From assembly GCF_902506425.1 (NCBI RefSeq), contig NZ_LR732469.1, forward strand, positions 649,084 to 713,083: 64,000 bases of DNA, read 5' to 3'. This document shows positions 21,335-29,671 of this stretch, in pieces. A program made the position numbers and the translations under genes. The DNA comes from Novosphingobium sp. 9U. Its GTDB lineage: Bacteria; Pseudomonadota; Alphaproteobacteria; Sphingomonadales; Sphingomonadaceae. The notes beneath the pieces were generated by a model. That model was not told the DNA's origin. It saw only the letters and a list, made by a program, of their open reading frames with translations, and did not search any database. How positions within the stretch are numbered: the stretch's first letter is position 1; every line of letters starts with the position of its first letter.

Positions 21335-22318
21335 ATGGCGCGCGACACCGAGAAGCTGGCAGCGGGTCTTCGGGCCTGGCTGCCTCGCGGAGAGCGGATC
21401 ACCGGGGTCAAGACCCTGTCCGCCGGTCACTCGAACGAGACTTACCTGGTTGAAGGGACCAATGAGATCCTGCGCATGCCGCCGTCGGAGGAAGGTTTGC
21501 TGCCGCCCTACGACATGGTGCGCCAGCATGCGGTCCTCTCCGCCGTCGCGGCCAACGCACCTGAGGTGCCGCTTCCGCCCGTGCTGGAACTTTGCGACGA
21601 TCCGCGGGTGCTGGGTGATCCCTTTTTCCTGATGGGTTGCATCAAGGGTGAAGCTTTCGAGTACAGCGTGCCCGAGTGGCTTGCCGCTGACCCGGACGCC
21701 GGCGCCGACCACGTCTGCCGCCAATGGTTCGATGCGATCATCGCGCTGCACAACATGCCCGCCTCGGCAATGCCACCCGGTGCACGAACGGTGCAGCAGG
21801 AGGCGCAGCACTGGCTGGAGGTCGCACGCGGGGCGGACTCGGTGCCGCCACTGATCTCAGTGCTGGAGGACCTCGCTGCGCGCCCGCCACGAACATCGGG
21901 TGCGCCGACGCCGGTGCATGGTGATCCCAAGCACGGCAACTGCCTGTGGCACGAGGGCCAACTTACAGGGTTGCTCGACTGGGAAATGGCCCAAGTGTCG
22001 GAGCCGCTGCTGGACCTTGGCTACGTGTTGATGTTCCATGATCAGGGTGAGGCGTCGCTCGCCAACGCTGGCTTCGAGTTGCCGGGCTGGTGGTCGCCGC
22101 AACGCATGATCGACGAGTGGGAAGCCGGCACCGGCCGCACTGCCGTTGATGTGGCGCGCTATGGCGTGCTCGGCCAGGCCAAAGTGGCGGCGATCATCTC
22201 GGTGGGTGCGTTCCTGTTCAACTCGGGCCGCATCGCCGATCCACGCTTCCAGGCGTTCGGAGCGCTGATCCCATCCTATACCGCCTTGCTCGAACGGCGC
22301 GCCATGGCTGCTGGCTGA
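21335..22318 (+). CDS. Second APH-type phosphotransferase
   Basis: 327 residues, start ATG 21335, five bases after the previous stop. APH fold: LSAGHSNETYLVEG as the nucleotide loop, PVHGDPKHGN with the catalytic HGD and Asn, and GLLDWEMAQVSEPLLDLG with the metal Asp. It resembles the acyl-CoA-linked phosphotransferase family and not the drug-resistance kinases. It is the last gene of the EthD operon and ends in a strong terminator. Two such kinases in one island, plus the dikinase below, point to pathway intermediates activated by phosphorylation. The actual substrate is not known. Confidence 0.82.
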   Translation: MARDTEKLAAGLRAWLPRGERITGVKTLSAGHSNETYLVEGTNEILRMPPSEEGLLPPYDMVRQHAVLSAVAANAPEVPLPPVLELCDDPRVLGDPFFLMGCIKGEAFEYSVPEWLAADPDAGADHVCRQWFDAIIALHNMPASAMPPGARTVQQEAQHWLEVARGADSVPPLISVLEDLAARPPRTSGAPTPVHGDPKHGNCLWHEGQLTGLLDWEMAQVSEPLLDLGYVLMFHDQGEASLANAGFELPGWWSPQRMIDEWEAGTGRTAVDVARYGVLGQAKVAAIISVGAFLFNSGRIADPRFQAFGALIPSYTALLERRAMAAG

Positions 22319-22345
22319 TCTCCCCAACTCGCCCGCCCACAAGAG

Positions 22346-22379
22346 AAGGGGCAGGTCCGCGAAGGACCTGCCCCTTTTT
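22346..22379. terminator. Bidirectional terminator
   Basis: A 13-bp GC-rich stem (AAGGGGCAGGTCC with its reverse complement) and GCGA-like loop followed by TTTTT on the plus strand, with A-rich sequence on the other side. It lies between convergent genes ending at 22318 and 22408 and can serve both. Confidence 0.85.
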
Positions 22380-22407
22380 CGTGCTCCGAGTGTGCGACCC
22401 TCGGGGC

Positions 22408-22803
22408 TTATGCGGCTTCGATCTCGATCAGGTCGTTGCCGAACTCGATGAGTGCTGAGGCGTCGACGAGCACTGCGCGGACCTTGCCGGACGCGGGGCT
22501 CAGGACCTCGGTCTTGCGCCCGAGCACATCGACCAGAGCAATGAGATCGCCAGCAGCCACTTGTGCGCCTGCTTCGCAATGCGGTTCGAACAGACCGAGG
22601 TGCGGTGCCTTGACCCTCGCAACCTGAGGCACGTCCCTGACCTGCTTCGGCTCCGGCGGGCCCGCGAGCAGCGGGTTAGGACCACCCTCCTTGCGGGCAA
22701 GGAACATCGTCCAGTCGGCTGAGCGGAAGAACAGGTCCTTCAGCGAGGATCGCTCGAACTGCAGGAGCATCGCGCGAATCTCGTGAATGGGCATTGTCGT
22801 CAT
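22408..22803 (-). CDS. Biotinyl/lipoyl-like domain protein without the usual lysine
   Basis: 131 residues. The N-terminal part (1-45) contains LLQFERSSLKDLFF, like the start of BCCP. Residues 58-130 form a biotinyl-type domain: VKAPHLGLFEPHCEAGAQVAAGDL and then VDVLGRKTEVLSPASGKV. In true BCCP the turn reads E-x-M-K-x, and the other BCCP of this window has VEVMKLF. Here the aligned residue is Gly95 (VDVLGRK), and the nearest Lys is at 97. It may therefore not be biotinylated. ATGA overlap with the dikinase gene upstream. A structural or regulatory role is possible. It ends an operon of four genes. Confidence 0.7.
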   Translation of the reverse strand: MTTMPIHEIRAMLLQFERSSLKDLFFRSADWTMFLARKEGGPNPLLAGPPEPKQVRDVPQVARVKAPHLGLFEPHCEAGAQVAAGDLIALVDVLGRKTEVLSPASGKVRAVLVDASALIEFGNDLIEIEAA

Positions 22804-24515
22804 GAGTCCTCCAAAGCGACGAGGAGGGCCGGCAGAACCGGCTCCGTGATCATCCGACTCACGCCCGCGCGACGCGCGATGCGGGCGATCTCGGCGTTGG
22901 CGAGCCCGCTGCCGCGTGCAGCATCCTGACCCTGCAATGCCGCGGCGAGTTGCTCGTGCGTACCCTCCGCAAGCAGGCGGTCGACATCGATGCCGTCGTC
23001 GCTCTCCGCAGGGCGCAGCACTTCGACGGCCGAGCGCTCACGCGCCCAACCGATGAGACGCGACAGGCGCGCATCGTCCTGCTCCGAGGGGACCTGTGTC
23101 TCCAGTGCGCCGGCGTAGACCTTACCGGTGGCGCCATCGACCGTGACAGTCTGGCCCGCCTTCGCAACCGCGCCGGCACCGACACCGACGACACAAGGCC
23201 GTCCCAATGCGCGGCTGACGACGGCAGCATGCGAAGTGGATCCGCCTTGCTCGGTGACGACTGCGCGCGCCGCGATCATGCCGTGGACGTCATCAGGGCT
23301 GGTCGTCGCGCGCACCAGGATCACCGCTTCGCCCGCAGCTGCGCGGCGCTCGGCCTCGTCCGAATCCGCGACCAGAACACCGGTGGCAACGCCGGGGCAA
23401 GCGCCCTCGCCGGTCGCCACGGTCTCAGCGCCGTCAGCCGCACCTGGCACCAGTCGTGGCAGCAGCAGCGTCGAGACCTGCTCAGCACTGACACGCGACA
23501 AAGCGGTGGCGGCATCGATGCGGCCTTCGCTCACCATGTCGACGGCGATGCGCACGGCGGCCTCAGGCGCCCGCTTGGCCGAGCGCGACTGCAGCAGGTA
23601 GAGCTTGCCCGATTGCACCGTGAATTCGATGTCCTGCACGTCGCCATTCTCGCGTTCGAGCATGTCGCTCGCCGCCAGCAATGCCGCGTGTGCCTGCGGC
23701 ACATGCGCGTGCATGGCGTCGAGCGAGAGCGGCGTGAACTTGCCCGAGACCACATCCTCACCCTGCGCTCGTGGCAGGTACTCGCCATAAGGCGCGGGAT
23801 CGCCCTGCAGCGGATTGCGACTGAATAACACGCCAGTGCCGCTCTGCTCGTCGAGGTTGCCGAACACCATGGCCTGGATGGTCACCGCGGTGCCCATGTC
23901 GTGCGCGATGTTGTTGTGATCACGGTAACGCCTCGCCCGGCGCGTGTTCCAGCTTTCGAACACTGCGTGGACCCCGCCCAGGAGCTGGCTTTGCACGTCC
24001 AGCGGGATCTCGCCGCCTGCCTTCGCGATCTCGCCACGCCACATCGCCGAGCCGCCCCCATGCTCCAGTTCGACCGGCTGCTTGAGCACGATCGCGCTGT
24101 AGAGCTCCAGAAAGCGTCGGTGCGTGTCGCAGGCGAAGTCGGCCAGCCCGGTCTCGGCCGCCAGTGCGGCCTCTCCGTCATCGTCGATGCCAAGGTTGAG
24201 CACCGTGTCCATCATGCCGGGCATCGAGATCGCCGCGCCCGATCGGATCGAGAGGAGCAACCGCTTGTCGCCGCCGCCAAAGGTGCGTCCGGTACGCTCC
24301 TGCAGCCAATTGAGGCCCTCCGCGATCTCCGCTTCCAAGCCCTCCGGCATGGCGCCGTGCTCCAGGTATGCGAGGCAGGCCTTGGTGGTGATCACGAAGG
24401 CCGGCGGCACGTCGAGGCCGAGGGCGGCCATGCGCGCCACCGACCAGGCCTTGCCGCCGATGAGCGCGCGGTCGGGCAGGCTGCTGCCGTCGAGCAGCGT
24501 GGTCCATTGCGCCAT
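22800..24515 (-). CDS. Pyruvate phosphate dikinase-like kinase lacking the PEP barrel
   Basis: 571 residues from ATG 24515, with GGGAGG seven bases upstream (an ATG six bases earlier is too close to it). Clear PPDK N-terminal ATP-grasp signs: LIGGKAWSVARMAALGLDVP, LSIRSGAAISMPGMMDTVLN, GTGVLFSRNPLQGD, AQGEDVVSGKFTPL and DIEFTVQSGKLYLLQSRS. The swivelling phospho-His domain follows, with His429 in EQGGSTSHAAVVSRA. The C-terminal PEP/pyruvate TIM barrel of normal PPDK (about 870 residues) is missing. It could phosphorylate His429 with ATP and pass phosphate to another acceptor. The adjacent gene 25126-25875 provides a second His domain. The fold is shared with phenylphosphate synthase and HpeHI/Acv-type kinases. 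Confidence 0.85.
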   Translation of the reverse strand: MAQWTTLLDGSSLPDRALIGGKAWSVARMAALGLDVPPAFVITTKACLAYLEHGAMPEGLEAEIAEGLNWLQERTGRTFGGGDKRLLLSIRSGAAISMPGMMDTVLNLGIDDDGEAALAAETGLADFACDTHRRFLELYSAIVLKQPVELEHGGGSAMWRGEIAKAGGEIPLDVQSQLLGGVHAVFESWNTRRARRYRDHNNIAHDMGTAVTIQAMVFGNLDEQSGTGVLFSRNPLQGDPAPYGEYLPRAQGEDVVSGKFTPLSLDAMHAHVPQAHAALLAASDMLERENGDVQDIEFTVQSGKLYLLQSRSAKRAPEAAVRIAVDMVSEGRIDAATALSRVSAEQVSTLLLPRLVPGAADGAETVATGEGACPGVATGVLVADSDEAERRAAAGEAVILVRATTSPDDVHGMIAARAVVTEQGGSTSHAAVVSRALGRPCVVGVGAGAVAKAGQTVTVDGATGKVYAGALETQVPSEQDDARLSRLIGWARERSAVEVLRPAESDDGIDVDRLLAEGTHEQLAAALQGQDAARGSGLANAEIARIARRAGVSRMITEPVLPALLVALEDS

Positions 24516-24517
24516 CG

Positions 24518-25129
24518 TCATTCCTCCCGCTCACGGCCCATGATGCGCAGCAGTTCTTCGTGCAGCTCGAACCAGACGGTGTGGTAGCTGTCTCGACGGA
24601 TGTCGCTGACCCACTCGTGGTCGCCGTCTTCCGAGGCTTCCAGCGCCGCGAGGAGCTTGTCGGCGTAGTACTTCAGGCGCGGCAAACGGCTGGCAAGGCG
24701 CTGCAGGATCGGCTCGGCCTGCTCGTGCAAGCCCCCGAGCCGGTCGATCACCGCCTCGTCATGCGCCTTGTCGCTGTGATCGTTCGCCACTTTGGCGCCG
24801 CCCACGTCGAGAGTCTGCCAGTCGGTGATGATCTGCTTGAGCGTGCGATTGATCCGCTCGAAGCCCTCGTAGGCGCCGACGAACACCGCATCCTCACGCA
24901 GCGTCCCGAAGTGACGAGGGTAACGTGCCACCAGGGCCACGCCGGCAAGCGGCGTCAAGGCATAGGCGCCACGCGCCTCGACCATGCGGCCGGTGGCGAC
25001 GGCGCTCTCGATCACCGCCTGCGCGTGCGCCTCGGGCACGCCGGCCAGCTTGGCGATCGCGGGCAGCGGAGCGTGGCGCTTGATGGCGGTTGCGTGCAGC
25101 ACGAGGTCGCGCTCGTTCATGGCGGTCAT
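24518..25129 (-). CDS. Hypothetical protein of the dikinase operon
   Basis: 203 residues. ATG 25129 overlaps the upstream stop (ATGA) and its own stop lies a few bases before the dikinase start, so it is cotranscribed. Residues 1-75 look like a winged-helix fold (LAGVPEAHAQAVIESAVATG, then a wing at GAYALTPLAG). The rest is helical and polar (RINRTLKQIITDWQTL, HEQAEPILQRLASRL). It has no recognised enzyme motif. Its fixed place between two PPDK-like parts suggests a structural subunit or substrate-binding part of a three-component kinase. I do not recognise a named family. Confidence 0.65.
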   Translation of the reverse strand: MTAMNERDLVLHATAIKRHAPLPAIAKLAGVPEAHAQAVIESAVATGRMVEARGAYALTPLAGVALVARYPRHFGTLREDAVFVGAYEGFERINRTLKQIITDWQTLDVGGAKVANDHSDKAHDEAVIDRLGGLHEQAEPILQRLASRLPRLKYYADKLLAALEASEDGDHEWVSDIRRDSYHTVWFELHEELLRIMGREREE

Positions 25130-25875
25130 GCCGCATCCTCCAGAACCCACACGCGTGCGACGCGTTCGACGCCCTGCTGGTAGTCTTCGGTGGTCTTGGC
25201 TGCAGCCGTGACCTCGACGGCGATGCGATCGCCTTCACGGATCCCGGTGACCTTGGCGTTCATCACGCAAGGGATATTGTACTCGCGCGTCAGAATGCCG
25301 AGGTGCGATCTCACGGAGCCACCAGCACAGACGACGCCCGCGAACTGGTCGATGATCGGCGCCGTGAGGGTTCCGCCCGAGTCGTCTATGATGGCGATCG
25401 AGCCTTGCGGCACCCCGTTCGACAGCAGCTCCATCACGCGCTCGTTCGAGCGCACGTAGAGCGCGCGGCCGACCACGTCCTTGGCATGGCGCACGACGTT
25501 GTCGCCGATGCCTCGCAGCGCCCTGCCCTCGGCGTCCGTCTCGCCGGTGGGTGCATCCGGATGAGCGAAGCCGGCGCCCTCTTCTGCGGCCGAGCCGTCC
25601 GCCTTGTGTGCCTCTGGTCGCTCGACGACGGACACGCGCGCCGACCAGTCGAAGCGGTGGCCGCTGGCAAGAATACGCGCTTCGACGGCCTCTATATCCT
25701 CCCGTGTGACCAATCGATCCGAGCCCGCGAAGACGAAGTCGTTCCAATCCTGTCCTGACTCGCGCAGACGCGCCCGCACCTTCTCACGCACGAGATCCAG
25801 CACCGCCTCAACCAACGGGGTGGCCGGCGGTTTGGCGTGCAGCACGTCGTCGATAGGCAATTTATCGCAGCCCAC
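25126..25875 (-). CDS. PEP-utilizing enzyme mobile-domain protein
   Basis: 249 residues with GTG start at 25875 and GGGAGG just before it. The second half is the swivelling phospho-His domain of PEP synthase/PPDK: GVPQGSIAIIDDSGG, then CAGGSVRSHLGILTREYNIP with the likely catalytic His191. The N-terminal half (1-120) is not the ATP-grasp fold and has no family I can name. It is the first gene of the operon of four. With the PPDK-like gene it makes a split phosphotransfer system with two His domains. By analogy with phenylphosphate synthase or AcvAB/HpeHI, this piece may move phosphate to an organic acceptor. That is inference. Confidence 0.8.
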   Translation of the reverse strand: MGCDKLPIDDVLHAKPPATPLVEAVLDLVREKVRARLRESGQDWNDFVFAGSDRLVTREDIEAVEARILASGHRFDWSARVSVVERPEAHKADGSAAEEGAGFAHPDAPTGETDAEGRALRGIGDNVVRHAKDVVGRALYVRSNERVMELLSNGVPQGSIAIIDDSGGTLTAPIIDQFAGVVCAGGSVRSHLGILTREYNIPCVMNAKVTGIREGDRIAVEVTAAAKTTEDYQQGVERVARVWVLEDAA

Positions 25876-25947
25876 GATCCCTCCCGATCATTCTTGTGCC
25901 ACCAAAATGACGCAAGCCTCAGCAGCTGTCAACATTATTGGATGAAA

Positions 25948-25958
25948 TCGTTCGACGA
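25948..25958. promoter_or_regulatory. Palindromic operator, copy 3 (dikinase operon / surE)
   Basis: TCGTTCGACGA, in the divergent 143-base gap between the dikinase operon and surE. On the minus strand a TTGACA box lies about 16 bases further on (25927-25932). A site here could control both directions. Confidence 0.7.
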
Positions 25959-26018
25959 TCTTGACCGCTTTTATTGGCTCGAATAAGTCCCGGCGAACAA
26001 CAATCGGGAGGAATGTCG

Positions 26019-26792
26019 ATGTCTCAGGATCCACCCCGCGTGCTGCTCGTCAACGATGACGGCATCGACGCGCCAGGACTCGTCATGCTGGAGCAGGTGG
26101 TGCGCGGGTTCACCGACGACATCTGGGTGGTCGCGCCGGACGAAGAACGTTCGGGTGCCGGGCACTCGTTCTCGACCACGCTGCCGATCCGCGTCAAGCA
26201 GCGCGACGAGCGACACTTCGCGGTCAAGGGCACGCCGACGGATTGCGCTTTGCTGGCGATTTACGAGTTGATCGAAGGCAAGCGCCCCGACGTGCTGATC
26301 TCGGGCATCAATCGCGGTCCGAACCTGGCCGAGGACATCACCTATTCGGGCACGGCTTCGGCGGCGATGGAGGGGGCCTTGCTCGGCATCCCCGCCATCG
26401 CGCTCAGCCAGTGCTTCCGTCCGCCCGCCGCGGTGCCGTGGGACAATGCCGAGCGTTATGCCGGCGAGGTGATCGAGAAGCTGCTGCGCTTCGATTGGAA
26501 GCCTGGCATGTTCATCAACGTCAACTTCCCAGAGTGCCCGGCCGACCAGGTCACCGGCATGCGCGTGACCGAGCAGGGCCAGCGCCCGCCCGGCGCCTTC
26601 ATCCCCGAGAAGCGCGTCGATGCCCGGCATTTTCCGTACTACTGGGTCAAGATCGCGCTACCCGCCGGCGGCCATGCGCCGGGCAACGACTTGCAGGCGA
26701 TGCTCGATCGCGAGATCTCGATCACGCCCATGCAGCTCGACATGACTAGCCGTGCGGCGATCCCTGACTTGCAGGAGTTGTTCGCGGCCTAA
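26019..26792 (+). CDS. surE: SurE-type 5'/3'-nucleotidase or phosphatase
   Basis: 257 residues from ATG 26019, seven bases after GGGAGG. SurE family signs: RVLLVNDDGIDAPG (metal Asp13-Asp14), VVAPDEERSGAGHSFST, FAVKGTPTDCALLA and SGINRGPNLAEDITYSGT. SurE is a metal-dependent phosphomonoesterase usually acting on nucleotides. It normally sits next to pcm or nlpD, which are not here. Instead it is divergent from a dikinase operon and shares its operator. I infer that it may remove the phosphate from a pathway intermediate. The family call is strong. The catabolic role is a hypothesis. Confidence 0.85.
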   Translation: MSQDPPRVLLVNDDGIDAPGLVMLEQVVRGFTDDIWVVAPDEERSGAGHSFSTTLPIRVKQRDERHFAVKGTPTDCALLAIYELIEGKRPDVLISGINRGPNLAEDITYSGTASAAMEGALLGIPAIALSQCFRPPAAVPWDNAERYAGEVIEKLLRFDWKPGMFINVNFPECPADQVTGMRVTEQGQRPPGAFIPEKRVDARHFPYYWVKIALPAGGHAPGNDLQAMLDREISITPMQLDMTSRAAIPDLQELFAA

Positions 26793-26830
26793 GCCTTGGC
26801 GGACATTCCGCCACTCTTCACCCATCTCAC

Positions 26831-26870
26831 CACCTTCGTCATACCCGCAAAAGCGGGGGTGACGAAGGTG
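26831..26870. repeat. Palindromic intergenic repeat
   Basis: An 11-bp perfect arm pair (CACCTTCGTCA / TGACGAAGGTG) outside and TACCCGC/GCGGGGG inside with an AAAA loop. It lies between the convergent surE and thiolase genes. It resembles dispersed proteobacterial palindromes of the CCCGC-AAA-GCGGG type, and would also act as a bidirectional terminator. Confidence 0.75.
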
Positions 26871-26881
26871 AAGGAGACGGT

Positions 26882-28105
26882 TCAGTCTCGCGCCAGGATC
26901 GTCACGGCGGACATGCCATCTTCCACGCCGTAGAACCCGCCGGAATTCTCTGCCACACCGATCCGCGCGCCTTCGACCTGGCGCTGTCCGGCCCGGCCGC
27001 GCAGCTGCGTGACCAACTCGTGGATCTGCGCCGCACCCGTCGCGCCGAGCGGGTGCCCCTTCGACACCAGCCCGCCCGAGACGTTGACCGGCACCCGGCC
27101 GCCTAGCGCGGTATCGCCCAGCTCTGCCGAAATTCCGGCTTCGCCCGGCGCGCACAGGCCGAGCGCTTCGGTCTGGATCATCTCGCCGATCGAGCTGGCG
27201 TCATGCACTTCGGCGAAGTCGACGTCCTCCGGTCCGATCCCCGCGCGTGCATAAGCAAGCGTGGCTACCTTGCGCGTGACGTGGTTGGCATAGTCGTCGC
27301 AAGCCCGGTTGCTGCCGGTGCGGTTCTCGGCCGCGAGAACCCGGATCGGCTCGCCGGAGAAGCGCTTGGCCATCTCGGCCGAGCAGACGATCACCGCCGC
27401 CGCACCGTCACTGATCGGCGCGCACATGGGGTTGGTCAGCGGCCAGGCGACTTGCGGAGCGGCGAGGATCTCCTCGACGCTCATCGGCTCGCGATATTGG
27501 GATAACGGGTTGAACTGCGAGTGGTTGTGGTCCTTCGACGCCACCGCCGCGATCTGCGCCTGCGTCGAGCCGTACGTGCCCATGTGCAGTCGCGCCTGCG
27601 CCGCATAGGCCTCCATCAACACGTTCGGGCTGGTCGAGACTTTGTCCGCGGGCACAGGCTCGAGCAAGTCGCGCGTACGCTCCAGATACCCCTGCGCCTC
27701 GACGAGGTCGCGCGGCTGCTGGAACACTGCGAAGCGCTTGGCCCGATCGTCGCTATACAGCTTCTCCACCCCGACCACGAGCGCCATCTCGGCCAAGCCG
27801 GCGCGTACGTGATCTACCGCGAGGTGCAGCCCGACAGTCGAGCTGGCACAGGCCGCCTCGACATGGAACCCGCGCACACCGGCGATGCCGAGCGGCCGCA
27901 GCGCATATTCGCCGGGGATCGACATTTCGCCGGCAAAAAACCCCTGGATGACATTGGCGTAGACCGCCATGTCGACTTGCTCGCCCGCGAGCCCGGCATC
28001 CTCGAGCGCGAGGCGGACGGCCGCTTGCGTCAGTTGCTCGTGCGTCTTGTCGAGGTGCCGGCCAAAGGGCGTCATGCCGACGCCCAAGATCACCGCCTCG
28101 CGCAT
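26882..28105 (-). CDS. Thiolase family protein (SCP2-like)
   Basis: 407 residues. Nucleophilic Cys86 in HVEAACASSTVGLH, PISDGAAAVIV, AEVHDASSIGEM and the C-terminal GGLVSKGHPLGATGAAQ with the catalytic His. The second Cys of classical thiolases (CGG) is replaced by NSGGFYG, as in SCP2-type thiolases. The start overlaps the ligase stop by one base. It is the last gene of the carboxylase operon. If the pathway gives a beta-keto acid that is made into a CoA thioester, this enzyme would cleave it with CoA to acetyl-CoA and a shorter acyl-CoA. Confidence 0.85.
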   Translation of the reverse strand: MREAVILGVGMTPFGRHLDKTHEQLTQAAVRLALEDAGLAGEQVDMAVYANVIQGFFAGEMSIPGEYALRPLGIAGVRGFHVEAACASSTVGLHLAVDHVRAGLAEMALVVGVEKLYSDDRAKRFAVFQQPRDLVEAQGYLERTRDLLEPVPADKVSTSPNVLMEAYAAQARLHMGTYGSTQAQIAAVASKDHNHSQFNPLSQYREPMSVEEILAAPQVAWPLTNPMCAPISDGAAAVIVCSAEMAKRFSGEPIRVLAAENRTGSNRACDDYANHVTRKVATLAYARAGIGPEDVDFAEVHDASSIGEMIQTEALGLCAPGEAGISAELGDTALGGRVPVNVSGGLVSKGHPLGATGAAQIHELVTQLRGRAGQRQVEGARIGVAENSGGFYGVEDGMSAVTILARD

Positions 28106-29655
28106 CAGATCGCCCTTCCCGCCGCTGCCCAGTGCACTTTACGCAATTCGGAGCGCAGCACCTTGCCCGCGTTCGAACGAGGAAGGCTGGCGATAACCTC
28201 GATGCGCTTGGGCGTCTTCACCGGTCCAAGCCGCTCGCGTGCCTCAGCCAGCAAGGCTGTGACATCGACCATGCAGCCCTCGCGCGGTTCGACGACGGCG
28301 ACAACGGCCTCCCCCCACTTCTCGTCCGGAACGCCGATGACAGCGCAGTCCTGAACCTGCGGGTGCGCCATCAGCGCCTGCTCGACTTCCGCGGGGTAGA
28401 CGTTGAAGCCACCCGAGATGATCATGTCCTTCTTGCGATCGACGACGTAGAACCAGCCCTGCTCGTCGCGCACGCCGATGTCGCCGGTATGATGCCAGCC
28501 AAACGCCGAGACCTCTTCCGTCGCCTGCGGGTTCTTGTAGTAGCCTTGCATCACCAGCGGCCCACGGACGACGATCTCGCCGCGTTCGCCTGGGCGAAGG
28601 ATACGGCCCTCATCGTCCATGATCTCGACGATCGAGAGCAGGTTCGCGCGCCCGCAGCTGCCAGGATGCGCCAGCTCGCCGTCGGGACTCAAGTGCTCGT
28701 GCGGCGGCATCGCGGTCACGCACATCGGCGCCTCAGTCTGGCCGAAGCTGGCGTTCATCACCGGGCCGAGCACGTCAATGGCTTCCTTGAGCCGGTCGAG
28801 CGACATCGGTGCGCCCGCGTAGGAGATGTACTCCAGGCTGGAAAGGTCCGCTTCGCGCACACCCGGCTCGGCCAGCAGCATGTAGATCGCGGTCGGCGGC
28901 AGGAACATATAGGTGACGCGGTGGCGTTCGATCGCCTGCAGCACCATGGGAGGCTCGAAGCGCGGCAGCACCACGACGGTCCCGCCCAGCGCCATGCTGG
29001 CGAGCGCGAGCGGCCCGGCGGCATGCGTCATCGGCGCCGCGACGAGATTCACCGGAGGGCCCTTCATCGGCATCGAGGCGACCAGGCTGGAGACGAGCGC
29101 CTGCCAGTTGCCATTGGAAAGCATCACGCCCTTAGAGCGGCCGGTCGTGCCGCCGGTGTTCGCCAGGAATGCCAGCTCGTCAGCCGCACCCGATCGGCGC
29201 TGGGCAACGGGGTCGTCGCTTTCTACCAGCATGTCGCCGAGGAACGCGTCAGCTTCAGCAAACGGCACATCGAGCGCGATGAAGCGACGGATATTTGGGC
29301 ACTGCGTCCGAAAGCTGGCGACGCGTTCCGCGACCTCGGAGTGGATGAACAGCGTGTCGACGTCGAGCAGGTCGAGCAGGTAGGCGTTCTCGTCGACCGA
29401 GGCGCGGTTGTTCGCCATGACCCAAACGCCATCCGCGCGAAGGATGCCCAGGATGGCTTCGAATGCGCGCGCGCTGTTGCCGCTGAGCACCGCGGCATGC
29501 CCGCCAGCGGGGAAGCCGTTCGCGATCAAGGCACGCGCAATGGCGTCGCTGCGCGCCTTGACCTCACCGTAGGTGCTGACGGTCTCGCCCTCGACCATGC
29601 ACGGGCGATCGCCGCCCATGCGCGCACCCCGGTCGAAGAAGTCGATCATCCGCAT
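28105..29655 (-). CDS. AMP-forming acyl-CoA synthetase
   Basis: 516 residues, typical ANL superfamily length. Motifs in order: LANTGGTTGRSKGVML (P-loop), YISYAGAPMS, SFGQTEAPM, GWHHTGDIG with the ribose-binding Asp, RKKDMIISGGFNVYP hinge, and PRSNAGKVLR with the catalytic Lys. It activates a carboxylate with ATP and forms a CoA thioester. It lies 16 bases after the carboxyltransferase-like gene and overlaps the thiolase gene. In this context a beta-keto acid made by the carboxylase is a plausible substrate, as with benzoylacetate-CoA ligase in acetophenone degradation. That is inference. Confidence 0.88.
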   Translation of the reverse strand: MRMIDFFDRGARMGGDRPCMVEGETVSTYGEVKARSDAIARALIANGFPAGGHAAVLSGNSARAFEAILGILRADGVWVMANNRASVDENAYLLDLLDVDTLFIHSEVAERVASFRTQCPNIRRFIALDVPFAEADAFLGDMLVESDDPVAQRRSGAADELAFLANTGGTTGRSKGVMLSNGNWQALVSSLVASMPMKGPPVNLVAAPMTHAAGPLALASMALGGTVVVLPRFEPPMVLQAIERHRVTYMFLPPTAIYMLLAEPGVREADLSSLEYISYAGAPMSLDRLKEAIDVLGPVMNASFGQTEAPMCVTAMPPHEHLSPDGELAHPGSCGRANLLSIVEIMDDEGRILRPGERGEIVVRGPLVMQGYYKNPQATEEVSAFGWHHTGDIGVRDEQGWFYVVDRKKDMIISGGFNVYPAEVEQALMAHPQVQDCAVIGVPDEKWGEAVVAVVEPREGCMVDVTALLAEARERLGPVKTPKRIEVIASLPRSNAGKVLRSELRKVHWAAAGRAI

Positions 29656-29671
29656 GGCGCGCGCCTGCCCC

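Noticed and set aside
14097..22318. Aminoglycoside resistance by the two APH-fold kinases
   Set aside because: They lie next to acyl-CoA and catabolic genes and resemble the ACAD-linked family, so resistance is an unlikely role.
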